From the NCBI GenBank assembly GCA_900544285.1, contig UQUT01000017.1:1-36884 (forward strand): 36,884 bases of DNA. Reading direction: 5' to 3'. The notes beneath the pieces are model-generated. The model worked only from the letters and a program-made list of their open reading frames with translations. It made no database searches and was not told the origin of the DNA. Positions 6,420 to 13,345 of this stretch are shown piece by piece. This DNA comes from an uncultured Eubacterium sp. GTDB lineage: Bacteria; Bacillota; Clostridia; Oscillospirales; CAG-272. The translations under genes and the position numbers were made by a program. Each line of letters starts with the position of its first letter. The first letter of the stretch is position 1.

Positions 6420-6902
6420 TCAGGCGTTATATTTTACGTCCTTTGAAAAGCCGTGAACAAATCCCGAACTGTCGGCGGAGCATATGTCTCCGCCTATTAT
6501 TTTGCTCCTGTAAACCAGAAGGTTTATATAGACCTCGCCCTCATAGCCTTCGTAATTTGTGATCTTATATGTATACCTTGTAACTTCCTTGCCCTTATAG
6601 GGCGCAAGGCTGAGTCCCTGCTCCTTCTGCATTTCGTTATAGCCCGCATAGACCGTGTCAAACTCGGCGGGGACGGTCACCTGAACCTCTTCAATCGGAT
6701 TTTCATCAACCTTCCAGCCGAGGGCGGAAATGAAGGCTATTCTGTCGCTGTTTGAATATACCCCGGAATAATTTGTGCCCTTTGCCGACGCGGAAACGTC
6801 ATATGTCGGGATGAGTGCGACGAGGGTTATCATCGCGCCGATTGCAAGCACCACGGCGGCTATGAATTTTATCGTCTGCGCGCGCATTGTGTATACGAAC
6901 AT
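6420..6902 (-). CDS. DUF4830 domain protein, membrane-anchored
   Basis: 160 residues: an N-terminal TM helix (about residues 10-30) acting as a signal anchor, then an extracytoplasmic domain with LGWKVDENPIEEVQVTVPAEFD, Y..YNEMQKEQG and the C-terminal GGDICSADSSGFVHG. This layout matches DUF4830, a family of unknown function common in Clostridia. The ATG at 6902 follows AGGAGG by seven bases. It is downstream of a lipoprotein gene with a 33-base gap, so the two probably form an operon and may work together at the cell surface. Confidence 0.75.
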   Translation of the reverse strand: MFVYTMRAQTIKFIAAVVLAIGAMITLVALIPTYDVSASAKGTNYSGVYSNSDRIAFISALGWKVDENPIEEVQVTVPAEFDTVYAGYNEMQKEQGLSLAPYKGKEVTRYTYKITNYEGYEGEVYINLLVYRSKIIGGDICSADSSGFVHGFSKDVKYNA

Positions 6903-6935
6903 AATATCTCCTCCTTTGAGTTTCTCACGGAATGT

Positions 6936-7424
6936 TTATTCCGCGGGAGCCTTTTTTATTACTTCAAATGACGTTATATCGAATATTTTTCCGTCCTTTT
7001 CCGCGCGGCACGGCAAAAGCGAGCTGGCTTCGATATAAAGGCTTCCCTCCTCCGAGCGGCATATATAAACGTCCGCCCCGCCGACGGTCGACCGTTCGAT
7101 TTTCCATGTGCTTTCGGTATCAAACGAAAATACGGCGATCGCCGTTACGATTGAGGGCGGCAGTGTTGCAAGCTCCGTTTTCATTCCGCAGAGCATGAGT
7201 GTCGCGCCGTTTTCCGTCGGGACGTACACCGCGCCGCCGACAGAAACTTCCGTTTTCCCGCCGGATCTTCCGACGGTGTATTCCCTGCCGTCATCCGCGC
7301 GTAGCACAGCGGAAAAGTCCGCGCTCTGATATGAAAGCAATTCCATCATGTCCGGAGTCTGCGCGCATGACGCGAAAAAGAGCATGATAACCGCAAGCAA
7401 AAGCAAAAAAACGGTTTTCTTCAA
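6936..7424 (-). CDS. small lipoprotein of unknown function
   Basis: 162 residues. The N-terminus LKKTVFLLLLAVIMLFFASC is a lipoprotein signal peptide ending in a lipobox with the lipidated Cys about residue 20. The mature part is short beta-rich sequence (RADDGREYTVGRSGG, VYICRSEEGSLYIEASSLLPCRAEKDG) that I cannot assign. The TTG at 7424 is selected because it directly precedes the signal peptide and follows GGGGGTGA; the longer in-frame reading adds 30 residues unlike any signal sequence. It is divergent from the nucleotidyltransferase gene at 7556 and cotranscribed with the DUF4830 gene. A TATAAT on the minus strand near 7471-7476 is a possible -10, but no good -35 is visible. Confidence 0.7.
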   Translation of the reverse strand: MKKTVFLLLLAVIMLFFASCAQTPDMMELLSYQSADFSAVLRADDGREYTVGRSGGKTEVSVGGAVYVPTENGATLMLCGMKTELATLPPSIVTAIAVFSFDTESTWKIERSTVGGADVYICRSEEGSLYIEASSLLPCRAEKDGKIFDITSFEVIKKAPAE

Positions 7425-7486
7425 AATATCACCCCCAGGTAAAGTTCTGATTATCATTATGCAATAAATCATTATAATATTCTCAC

Positions 7487-7515
7487 TTGAAAAATCCTTT
7501 CGCATATGATACAAT
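7487..7515 (+). promoter_or_regulatory. promoter of the nucleotidyltransferase gene
   Basis: -35 TTGAAA (7487-7492), 17-bp spacer, -10 TACAAT (7510-7515) with TGA just upstream; the start codon is 41 bases further on. Confidence 0.82.
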
Positions 7516-7555
7516 ACGTATTACACCCGAAAAATATCTTTACGGAGGTTTTGTT

Positions 7556-8455
7556 ATGACCCTTGTCATACTCGCAGCAGGAATGGGAAGTCGCTTCGGC
7601 GGCATAAAACAGCTCACCCCGCTCACGGAAAACGGAGAATTTGTCATCGACTTTACGGTGTTCGACGCGGTTCGCGCCGGCTTTGACCGCGTGGTATTTA
7701 TAATAAGAAAAGAACATGAGGAAATTTTTGAAGAAACGATAGGTTCGAGAATACGCGGAAGCGGAATCAAGGTCGAATATGTTTATCAGACGTTCGACCT
7801 GCCGCAGGGCTTCACCTTCCCGGAAGGCAGAAAGAAGCCATGGGGCACGGCGCAGGCAATCATGTGCGCGGGCGACGTCGGCGATAATTTCGGCGTTGTC
7901 AACGCGGACGATTTTTACGGTTTTGAGACCTTCCGCATACTTGCGGACTTCCTCAGAACAGCAAAGGACGACGAAAAAGCGCATTACTGCTCCGTCGCAT
8001 ATAAACTGAAAAACACTCTCAGCGAAAACGGCACCGTTTCAAGAGGCATATGCAAAACGGAAGGGGGCTACCTCGTTTCGCTCGACGAAAAGACGAAAAT
8101 TGCGCGCGAAGGCGACGTCGCCGTAAACACCGAGGACGACGGCTCAAAGACCGTTCTCCCTCTCGACTGCACTGTTTCGATGAACTGCTTCGGCTTCACC
8201 CCTTCGTTTACGGGCAAACTGGAGGCACAATTTGAGGAATTCCTCCGCAAAAACGAAAGCGACCTTTCAAAATGCGAATTCTATCTTCCCACAGCCGTTC
8301 AGACGCTCATCGAAAGCGGCGAATGCGACGTCAGACTTTTTGAAACGCCTTCAAAATGGATGGGCGTTACATATCGCGACGACAGCGAGGCGTTCTCGCG
8401 CTTCATAAAGGAGCAGCGCGCCATCGGAAACTATCCCGCGAGTCTTTGGAAATGA
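7556..8455 (+). CDS. NTP-transferase (sugar nucleotidyltransferase-like) protein
   Basis: 299 residues. The N-terminal LVILAAGMGSRFGGIKQLTPL is the nucleotide-binding signature of the GT-A-like nucleotidyltransferase fold, with Asp residues for metal binding further in (VVNADDFYGFE). These enzymes join a sugar-1-phosphate or similar acceptor to a nucleotide; the sugar here cannot be told from sequence. The C-terminal half (PLDCTVSMNCFGFTPSF, EFYLPTAVQTLIESGE) matches proteins annotated only as nucleotidyltransferase family. The start at 7556 follows GGAGG by seven bases; an upstream in-frame extension overlaps the promoter and is rejected. It is monocistronic. Confidence 0.85.
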   Translation: MTLVILAAGMGSRFGGIKQLTPLTENGEFVIDFTVFDAVRAGFDRVVFIIRKEHEEIFEETIGSRIRGSGIKVEYVYQTFDLPQGFTFPEGRKKPWGTAQAIMCAGDVGDNFGVVNADDFYGFETFRILADFLRTAKDDEKAHYCSVAYKLKNTLSENGTVSRGICKTEGGYLVSLDEKTKIAREGDVAVNTEDDGSKTVLPLDCTVSMNCFGFTPSFTGKLEAQFEEFLRKNESDLSKCEFYLPTAVQTLIESGECDVRLFETPSKWMGVTYRDDSEAFSRFIKEQRAIGNYPASLWK

Positions 8456-8470
8456 TTGTATAAGCAAGTA

Positions 8471-8511
8471 TCGTCCCCCTGCAAAAAGGCTTTGCAGAGG
8501 GACGATTTTTG
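8471..8511 (+). terminator. terminator after the nucleotidyltransferase gene
   Basis: CGTCCC-C-CTGCAAA pairs with TTTGCAG-A-GGGACG (one mismatch on this strand, a wobble on the other), followed by ATTTTTGT. Confidence 0.88.
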
Positions 8512-8556
8512 TATGAAACGCAACAAAATATTCTCAAAATATTATCAATTTGACGA

Positions 8557-8586
8557 TTGCATTTATATGCATGACTGTGATATAAT
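8557..8586 (+). promoter_or_regulatory. promoter of the M6 protease gene
   Basis: -35 TTGCAT (8557-8562), 18-bp spacer, extended -10 TGATATAAT (TATAAT at 8581-8586). AGGAGG lies at 8619-8624 before the ATG. Confidence 0.75.
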
Positions 8587-8632
8587 TATTCAGACTTTAT
8601 AAAAGAGTTTTATAATACAGGAGGAAAGCACT

Positions 8633-11026
8633 ATGCTTAAAAAAGCATTATCGGTTATCGTTGCTGTCGCATTCGTGCTCTGCGCGGCGTTTATGACGGT
8701 TTCCGCGGCAGACGCCATGGCGGAATACAACTATACCGAAATCAAAAGCGGGTATGAGGGCTACAAGCCTATTCCGCTTCTCGTATTAGTCATCAATTTC
8801 GACGCCGACGGCGACGGAAAAGACGCTTACGAAGAAGGCAAAAACACGACGGTAAAAACATCGGACGCATTCAAGGAGCAATGGGCTCATTCGGAGGAAT
8901 CCTATTGGGCGAACTCTCTGTTCGGCGACGAAGGCAACACAATGAAAAACTATTTCAAAAAAATGTCGAAGGACAACTTCTGGTGGGAGCCTGTCGAGGA
9001 AACATACGGCGAGGAAAATAACGGCGTTGTTTACGTAACGCTCGAAATGCAGCACCCCGGTGCAATCAGCGGTCAGCCCGCTTCGATAGGCGCGGCAAGA
9101 ATTCCCGCTCTCCAGGCGGCGGCGGAATACGTTGATTTTGCAAAATACGATACCGACGGCAACGGCGGTCTCAGCTGGGAAGAGCTCACGGTTGTCTATA
9201 TCTGCGGCGGACGCAGCACGAAAATCGACTATTCCCCCACAGGCTATAACATCTGGGGTGTGCACAGCTTCCAGAGCCCCGGCACAGACTGGTACGCGTC
9301 CATAAACGGAGTGCGCGTTATGGCTCGTCAGGACGAAGCGAAATATTGTGCTGTCGGCGAAATGAGCTATGACGGCAAGCCCATCGGCTTCGGAACAATT
9401 GCTCATGAGCTCGGTCACGTTCTCGGCGCAAACGACCTCTACACAAGAGGAACAAACGCCGTGTGGTGCGGCGGTCCCGGCGATATCGCTCTTCAGGGCG
9501 GCGGATCGGCGCTCGGAAAGCTCAAGGGCGTAAGAGATGGTGAAGCGCCCGCGGCGATCGACCCTTATTATCTCCTCCAGTACGGCTTTGAGAAAGCCGA
9601 GGTTGCGCAGGACGGCACCTACACCCTTTATTCACGCGAAAGCGACAAGGGCGAATACAACATAATCAAGATAAGCACGGCAAACCCGAAGGAATATTAT
9701 CTGATAGAAAACAGATACACAAAGGACGCGTCGAGCTATGACGCCATCCCCGGCGCCGCAAAGGGTATTCAGATATGGCACGTCGACGAATCGATTATGA
9801 ATTCATTTACGGTTCCGAACTGCTATACAAACGGTTCGCCCCATGCCCCGGGTCTGACGCCGCTTTATCCGAGCGGCGACACAGGCGGCAAAAATTATGA
9901 CACATGGAGCAGCAAGGAAGGCAAAAATCTCTTTGACAGTCACGGTTTCAAGTTCGTAGGCTCCGACACATGGTATACTCTTCTCACCGAAGAGCAGGCG
10001 GCGCAGTTCAATCTCAAGATCGAAATGCTCTCCGAGGTCGGAAACGAAATGCGGATAAAGGTCACAGGCACGGTAGCCGTTCCCGTTGACTTCAAGTTCT
10101 CATATGACACAACAGTCAATTCGGCGTCCATATCCGGTAAGATAACGGATCTCAACGCCGGTACTCTCAACATGATAACGGCAGTTGTCTCGAAGAAGTC
10201 CGACTATTCGAGCCCCGTTGAAACGCTTTATGCAAAGCCCGAGGAAAACGGTTCGTTCTCATTTGATTTCTCCGGACTTGACAGCAAGTCGACCTATTAC
10301 ACAAAAATCACGGCAAAAGGCTCAAACGGCGAATCCGTCCGCGAGCTCAAACTCTATACAAAGGCTCCGCCCAAGGTCAGAACGGATGACTATTCCGTTT
10401 ACCTCTACAAGGGCATGACCGCGGCAAACAGACCGTATGAAGTGACAGTCAAGTGCGGAGAAACGCTGAAATACAGCTTCCCCATGGAAAAGAGTCTTGA
10501 AAAATTCGGCGGATGGTATTATGACATCGACTGCACATCTCCATACAACATGGCGACAACAAAGGACGATTGCGAGCCCGTATATCTCTATGCGAGATGG
10601 ATCGCAAACGATAACGCCGTAATGCTCAAGATCGTCAACGCAAAAGCAAAATACGAAGTCTTCGCCATAAAGACCGGCGAATCGTTCACACAGCCCGTGC
10701 TTGAAGACAACAACGGAAAGGCTTTCGTCGGCTGGTATACAGATCCGCAGTTCACAACGGAATTCGTATTCGATGAGCCCATCTATGACGCAGGCACAGT
10801 CACCGTCTATGCAAGATGGGAAGGCGATGAGCCCGCAACAACGACAACAACCGTAACGGAAACAACATCCGCAACATCGCCCGAGAGCACCTCCGGCACG
10901 GAAACAACGACGGGCGGAAAATCCTCCGGTGGATGCGGCTCCGTAATCGGAGTCGGTGCTTCGTTTGCAATGATCGGAGTGATCGGCGCGGCACTCGTCA
11001 TAGGAAAGAAAAAAGAAGAACAGTAA
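8633..11026 (+). CDS. secreted, membrane-anchored M6-family metalloprotease
   Basis: 797 residues. Signal peptide (1 to about 25, cleaving near VSAADA). The M6 catalytic region has the zinc motif HELGHVLGAND (His258, Glu259, His262, likely Asp268), as in immune inhibitor A-type proteases, but with an EF-hand-like calcium loop DTDGNGGLSWEE at residues 173-184 inserted ahead of it. A fibronectin-like segment follows (about 480-580), then two Listeria-Bacteroides (Flg_new/InlB-type) repeats ending in LYARW and VYARW, a Thr-rich spacer, and a C-terminal TM helix with a KKKEEQ stop-transfer tail. It should be displayed on the outer face of the membrane and digest host or dietary proteins. No LPXTG motif is present. 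It sits just upstream of another secreted protein but has its own terminator. Confidence 0.9.
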   Translation: MLKKALSVIVAVAFVLCAAFMTVSAADAMAEYNYTEIKSGYEGYKPIPLLVLVINFDADGDGKDAYEEGKNTTVKTSDAFKEQWAHSEESYWANSLFGDEGNTMKNYFKKMSKDNFWWEPVEETYGEENNGVVYVTLEMQHPGAISGQPASIGAARIPALQAAAEYVDFAKYDTDGNGGLSWEELTVVYICGGRSTKIDYSPTGYNIWGVHSFQSPGTDWYASINGVRVMARQDEAKYCAVGEMSYDGKPIGFGTIAHELGHVLGANDLYTRGTNAVWCGGPGDIALQGGGSALGKLKGVRDGEAPAAIDPYYLLQYGFEKAEVAQDGTYTLYSRESDKGEYNIIKISTANPKEYYLIENRYTKDASSYDAIPGAAKGIQIWHVDESIMNSFTVPNCYTNGSPHAPGLTPLYPSGDTGGKNYDTWSSKEGKNLFDSHGFKFVGSDTWYTLLTEEQAAQFNLKIEMLSEVGNEMRIKVTGTVAVPVDFKFSYDTTVNSASISGKITDLNAGTLNMITAVVSKKSDYSSPVETLYAKPEENGSFSFDFSGLDSKSTYYTKITAKGSNGESVRELKLYTKAPPKVRTDDYSVYLYKGMTAANRPYEVTVKCGETLKYSFPMEKSLEKFGGWYYDIDCTSPYNMATTKDDCEPVYLYARWIANDNAVMLKIVNAKAKYEVFAIKTGESFTQPVLEDNNGKAFVGWYTDPQFTTEFVFDEPIYDAGTVTVYARWEGDEPATTTTTVTETTSATSPESTSGTETTTGGKSSGGCGSVIGVGASFAMIGVIGAALVIGKKKEEQ

Positions 11027-11038
11027 ACAATAATTCAG

Positions 11039-11070
11039 CAAATGCCGTCGTTCCCGACGGCATTTGTTTT
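11039..11070 (+). terminator. terminator after the M6 protease gene
   Basis: A perfect 12-bp stem (CAAATGCCGTCG at 11039-11050, CGACGGCATTTG at 11055-11066) is followed by TTTT. The next gene starts only 12 bases later with no room for a promoter between, so some read-through probably transcribes the DUF4886 gene. Confidence 0.88.
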
Positions 11071-11081
11071 AGGGGGACAAA

Positions 11082-13055
11082 ATGAAGAAGATATTATCGC
11101 TTGTTTTAATCGCTGCAGTGATATGCTCCGTCGCCGCGCTCATATCGTGCGGCTCTTCCGACAAGGAAACAACAACCACGTCGGGCAGTAAATCGACAAG
11201 CGGCACGTCCGGAAAAATCTCCGCGACAAGCTCAACCACCGAAGAAGCGCAGACAACGCCGGCACAGACAACTCAGCCGTCAACGACACAGACGACAGCC
11301 GCGCAGACAACGGAAAAGCCGATAATCGAAAAGCCGGCAATCCTGCCCGAAGGAAAGTCATTCAAGGTTCTCGCAATCGGCAACAGCTTCTCCGTTGACG
11401 CGATGCAGTATCTCTATGGGCTTGCCAAAGACGCCGGATACACCGATATCGTTCTCGGCAATCTTTATATCGGCGGATGCACACTCGAAACCCACGCAAA
11501 CAACATCGGAACAGGCAAAGCCGCATACGAATTTTATACAAACAAAGACGGCAAATGGACAAGTCGCAAGAACGCAACTATCGCAGAAGGACTCAAATAT
11601 GCGGATTGGGACTGCATAACCATCCAGCAGGCGAGCGGTTACAGCGGACTTGAAGGCTCATACGAGCCGTATCTCTCAACGATAATTCAGACGGTCAGAA
11701 AAGTTCGCCCGAACGCAAAGCTCGTCTGGCACATGACGTGGGCATATCAGACCGGCTCCGGTCACGCCGACTTTGCAAAATACGGCAACAGTCAGTCGGC
11801 AATGTATAAAAGCATTTGCAGCAGCGTTCAGAGCGCAATCCTGCAAAAGCACGCAGATGACTTCGACGGAGTAATTCCCTCCGGCACGGCAATTCAGAAC
11901 CTGCGCACGAGCTTCATAGGCGACAATGTCACGCGTGACGGATATCATCTTTCGTACGATGCAGGCAGATACACTGCGGCGCTCGCATGGCTCAAAGCCC
12001 TGACGGGAGCCGACCTTTCGGAAATATCATACATCCCCGCCGACCACGGTTACGTTTTCGGCACTGCGACGGTCAACGCCGCAAAGGAAGCAGTAAATTA
12101 CGCGTGTGCATACCCGTTTGAGGTAACAAAATCGACAGTCATAAACGACGCCGACAAGGCGCAGAAGAAAGCCGATCTCGAAAAGCTCGGTCTCGACCCC
12201 GAAAAGTTCACGGCAATCGAGCTTGACCTTGTTCCCTGTTCATATTATTATTCCAGAATGGCGGGAATGAAAATTCAGAGCAAAATCGCCGGCGTCAATG
12301 ACGAAAACGTCGGAAAATATGCGGCTTCAAGAGTCATTCCCAAGGATGAGCTTCCCGTCGGCAGTGTGATAATAATCGACGATGGGTATCAGTACCGCCC
12401 CGAGGGCTGGTCGAACGCCTATGTCGGTACGCCGAACTCAAAGCGTCCCGCGGAGACCTCCGAAAATGTCATCCGCGTCACGGATGGCTGGTGGGACGAT
12501 TTCAGGTTCCGCGCATTCAACGTTTCAAAGGTCGGCGCGCCCAATCTTTCCGATGAAGAAATGACTTCCCTTTCAAAGGTCATCCGTGTTTACGTTCCGA
12601 AGGTTGAAAAGGTTGAGCCGGAAAAACCCGACCTTTCAAAAATCGACCTTTCAAAGTATACAAAGCTCGACCTCGGCATAACGTATTACGCCTATTATAA
12701 CTCCACGAGCGCAACGCCCGGAACAATCGTAAGCCGTGCAAACGGATCGAAGGCGGCAAACATAAGCCAGTTTGCAACGACGAAAATCTTCTCGAAAAGT
12801 GATATTCCGGAAGGCTCGATAATCGTTATAAAATCGGGTTATCAGTACCGTCCGGACGGCTGGACGGCTCTCGACAAAAAGACCGCCTCGCGTCCCGCAA
12901 ACGTTCTGACGGAGGCAGTCATAGTTGACGAAAACTGGTGGGGACAGTTCAATTATCGCGCGTTCAACATTGCAAAAATGGGCAATCCGAACCTTTCGGA
13001 CAGCGAAATGAAAGCCCTCTCCGACGTTCTGACAATCTATGTCCCTAAAAACTGA
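11082..13055 (+). CDS. DUF4886 (SGNH hydrolase-like) lipoprotein with duplicated C-terminal module
   Basis: 657 residues. Lipoprotein signal with Cys23 in ALISC, then a Thr/Ser/Gln-rich spacer to about residue 88. The DUF4886 domain (about 93-345) has a GNSFS block with Ser102 and a DGYH block with Asp286 and His289, the expected SGNH catalytic residues, plus the conserved GGCTLETH. Such enzymes deacylate or deacetylate glycans; the substrate is not evident. The C-terminal 280 residues are two tandem copies of an unrecognised module (about 376-507 and 526-656), each with GYQYRP.GW, a WW pair, F.RAFN and PNLSD.EM. No promoter is seen between the upstream terminator and this gene, so it may depend on read-through from the M6 protease gene. 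Confidence 0.8.
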   Translation: MKKILSLVLIAAVICSVAALISCGSSDKETTTTSGSKSTSGTSGKISATSSTTEEAQTTPAQTTQPSTTQTTAAQTTEKPIIEKPAILPEGKSFKVLAIGNSFSVDAMQYLYGLAKDAGYTDIVLGNLYIGGCTLETHANNIGTGKAAYEFYTNKDGKWTSRKNATIAEGLKYADWDCITIQQASGYSGLEGSYEPYLSTIIQTVRKVRPNAKLVWHMTWAYQTGSGHADFAKYGNSQSAMYKSICSSVQSAILQKHADDFDGVIPSGTAIQNLRTSFIGDNVTRDGYHLSYDAGRYTAALAWLKALTGADLSEISYIPADHGYVFGTATVNAAKEAVNYACAYPFEVTKSTVINDADKAQKKADLEKLGLDPEKFTAIELDLVPCSYYYSRMAGMKIQSKIAGVNDENVGKYAASRVIPKDELPVGSVIIIDDGYQYRPEGWSNAYVGTPNSKRPAETSENVIRVTDGWWDDFRFRAFNVSKVGAPNLSDEEMTSLSKVIRVYVPKVEKVEPEKPDLSKIDLSKYTKLDLGITYYAYYNSTSATPGTIVSRANGSKAANISQFATTKIFSKSDIPEGSIIVIKSGYQYRPDGWTALDKKTASRPANVLTEAVIVDENWWGQFNYRAFNIAKMGNPNLSDSEMKALSDVLTIYVPKN

Positions 13056-13160
13056 CCATACTTTTCTTTGAAAAGAAAAGTAGGCAAAAGAAACTTCAAT
13101 AATTGATTTGAGCAAAATTTATAATTTCATCAAAGGAGCGGTCTTCCGCTCCTTTTTCAT
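13056..13160 (+). repeat. dispersed intergenic repeat copy, with terminator
   Basis: Starts at the stop codon of the DUF4886 gene (TGACC.TACTTTTCTT). It has a near-perfect palindrome ACTTTTCTT/AAGAAAAGT (13060-13081), the core GGCAAAAGAAACTTCAAT, and a terminator in which AAAGGAGCGG (13132-13141) pairs with CCGCTCCTTT (13146-13155) followed by T. Closely related copies lie at 17403, 17503, 17603 and 24418. Confidence 0.88.
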
Positions 13161-13262
13161 TTGCACTTTAAAAAAACGAAAGCAAAAGAGGCTTCAGTTA
13201 ATTGGTTTGAGCAAACTTTATAAAAAGAAAGAAAAGATGATTATTCATCTCTGTTTTTATTG
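13161..13262 (+). repeat. degenerate second copy of the intergenic repeat
   Basis: A diverged unit keeps GAAAGCAAAAGAGGCTTCAG and TTGGTTTGAGCAAACTTTATA, but its hairpin is replaced by AGATGA (13235-13240) and TCATCT (13245-13250) followed by CTGTTTTTAT, a weaker terminator like the one at 24561-24598. Confidence 0.6.
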
Positions 13263-13272
13263 CTTTTTTCTA

Positions 13273-13301
13273 TTGTCAATCTTTTCATTTTGTGATATAA
13301 T
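13273..13301 (+). promoter_or_regulatory. promoter of the GH38 operon
   Basis: -35 TTGTCA (13273-13278), 17-bp spacer, -10 TATAAT (13296-13301) preceded by TGTGA. The sequence around it (CTATTGTCAATCTT) resembles the asnA promoter region at 24805. Confidence 0.85.
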
Positions 13302-13345
13302 CATATCTGTATAAAAAACTCCGCAAGAGGAGAAAGGATAATAAA

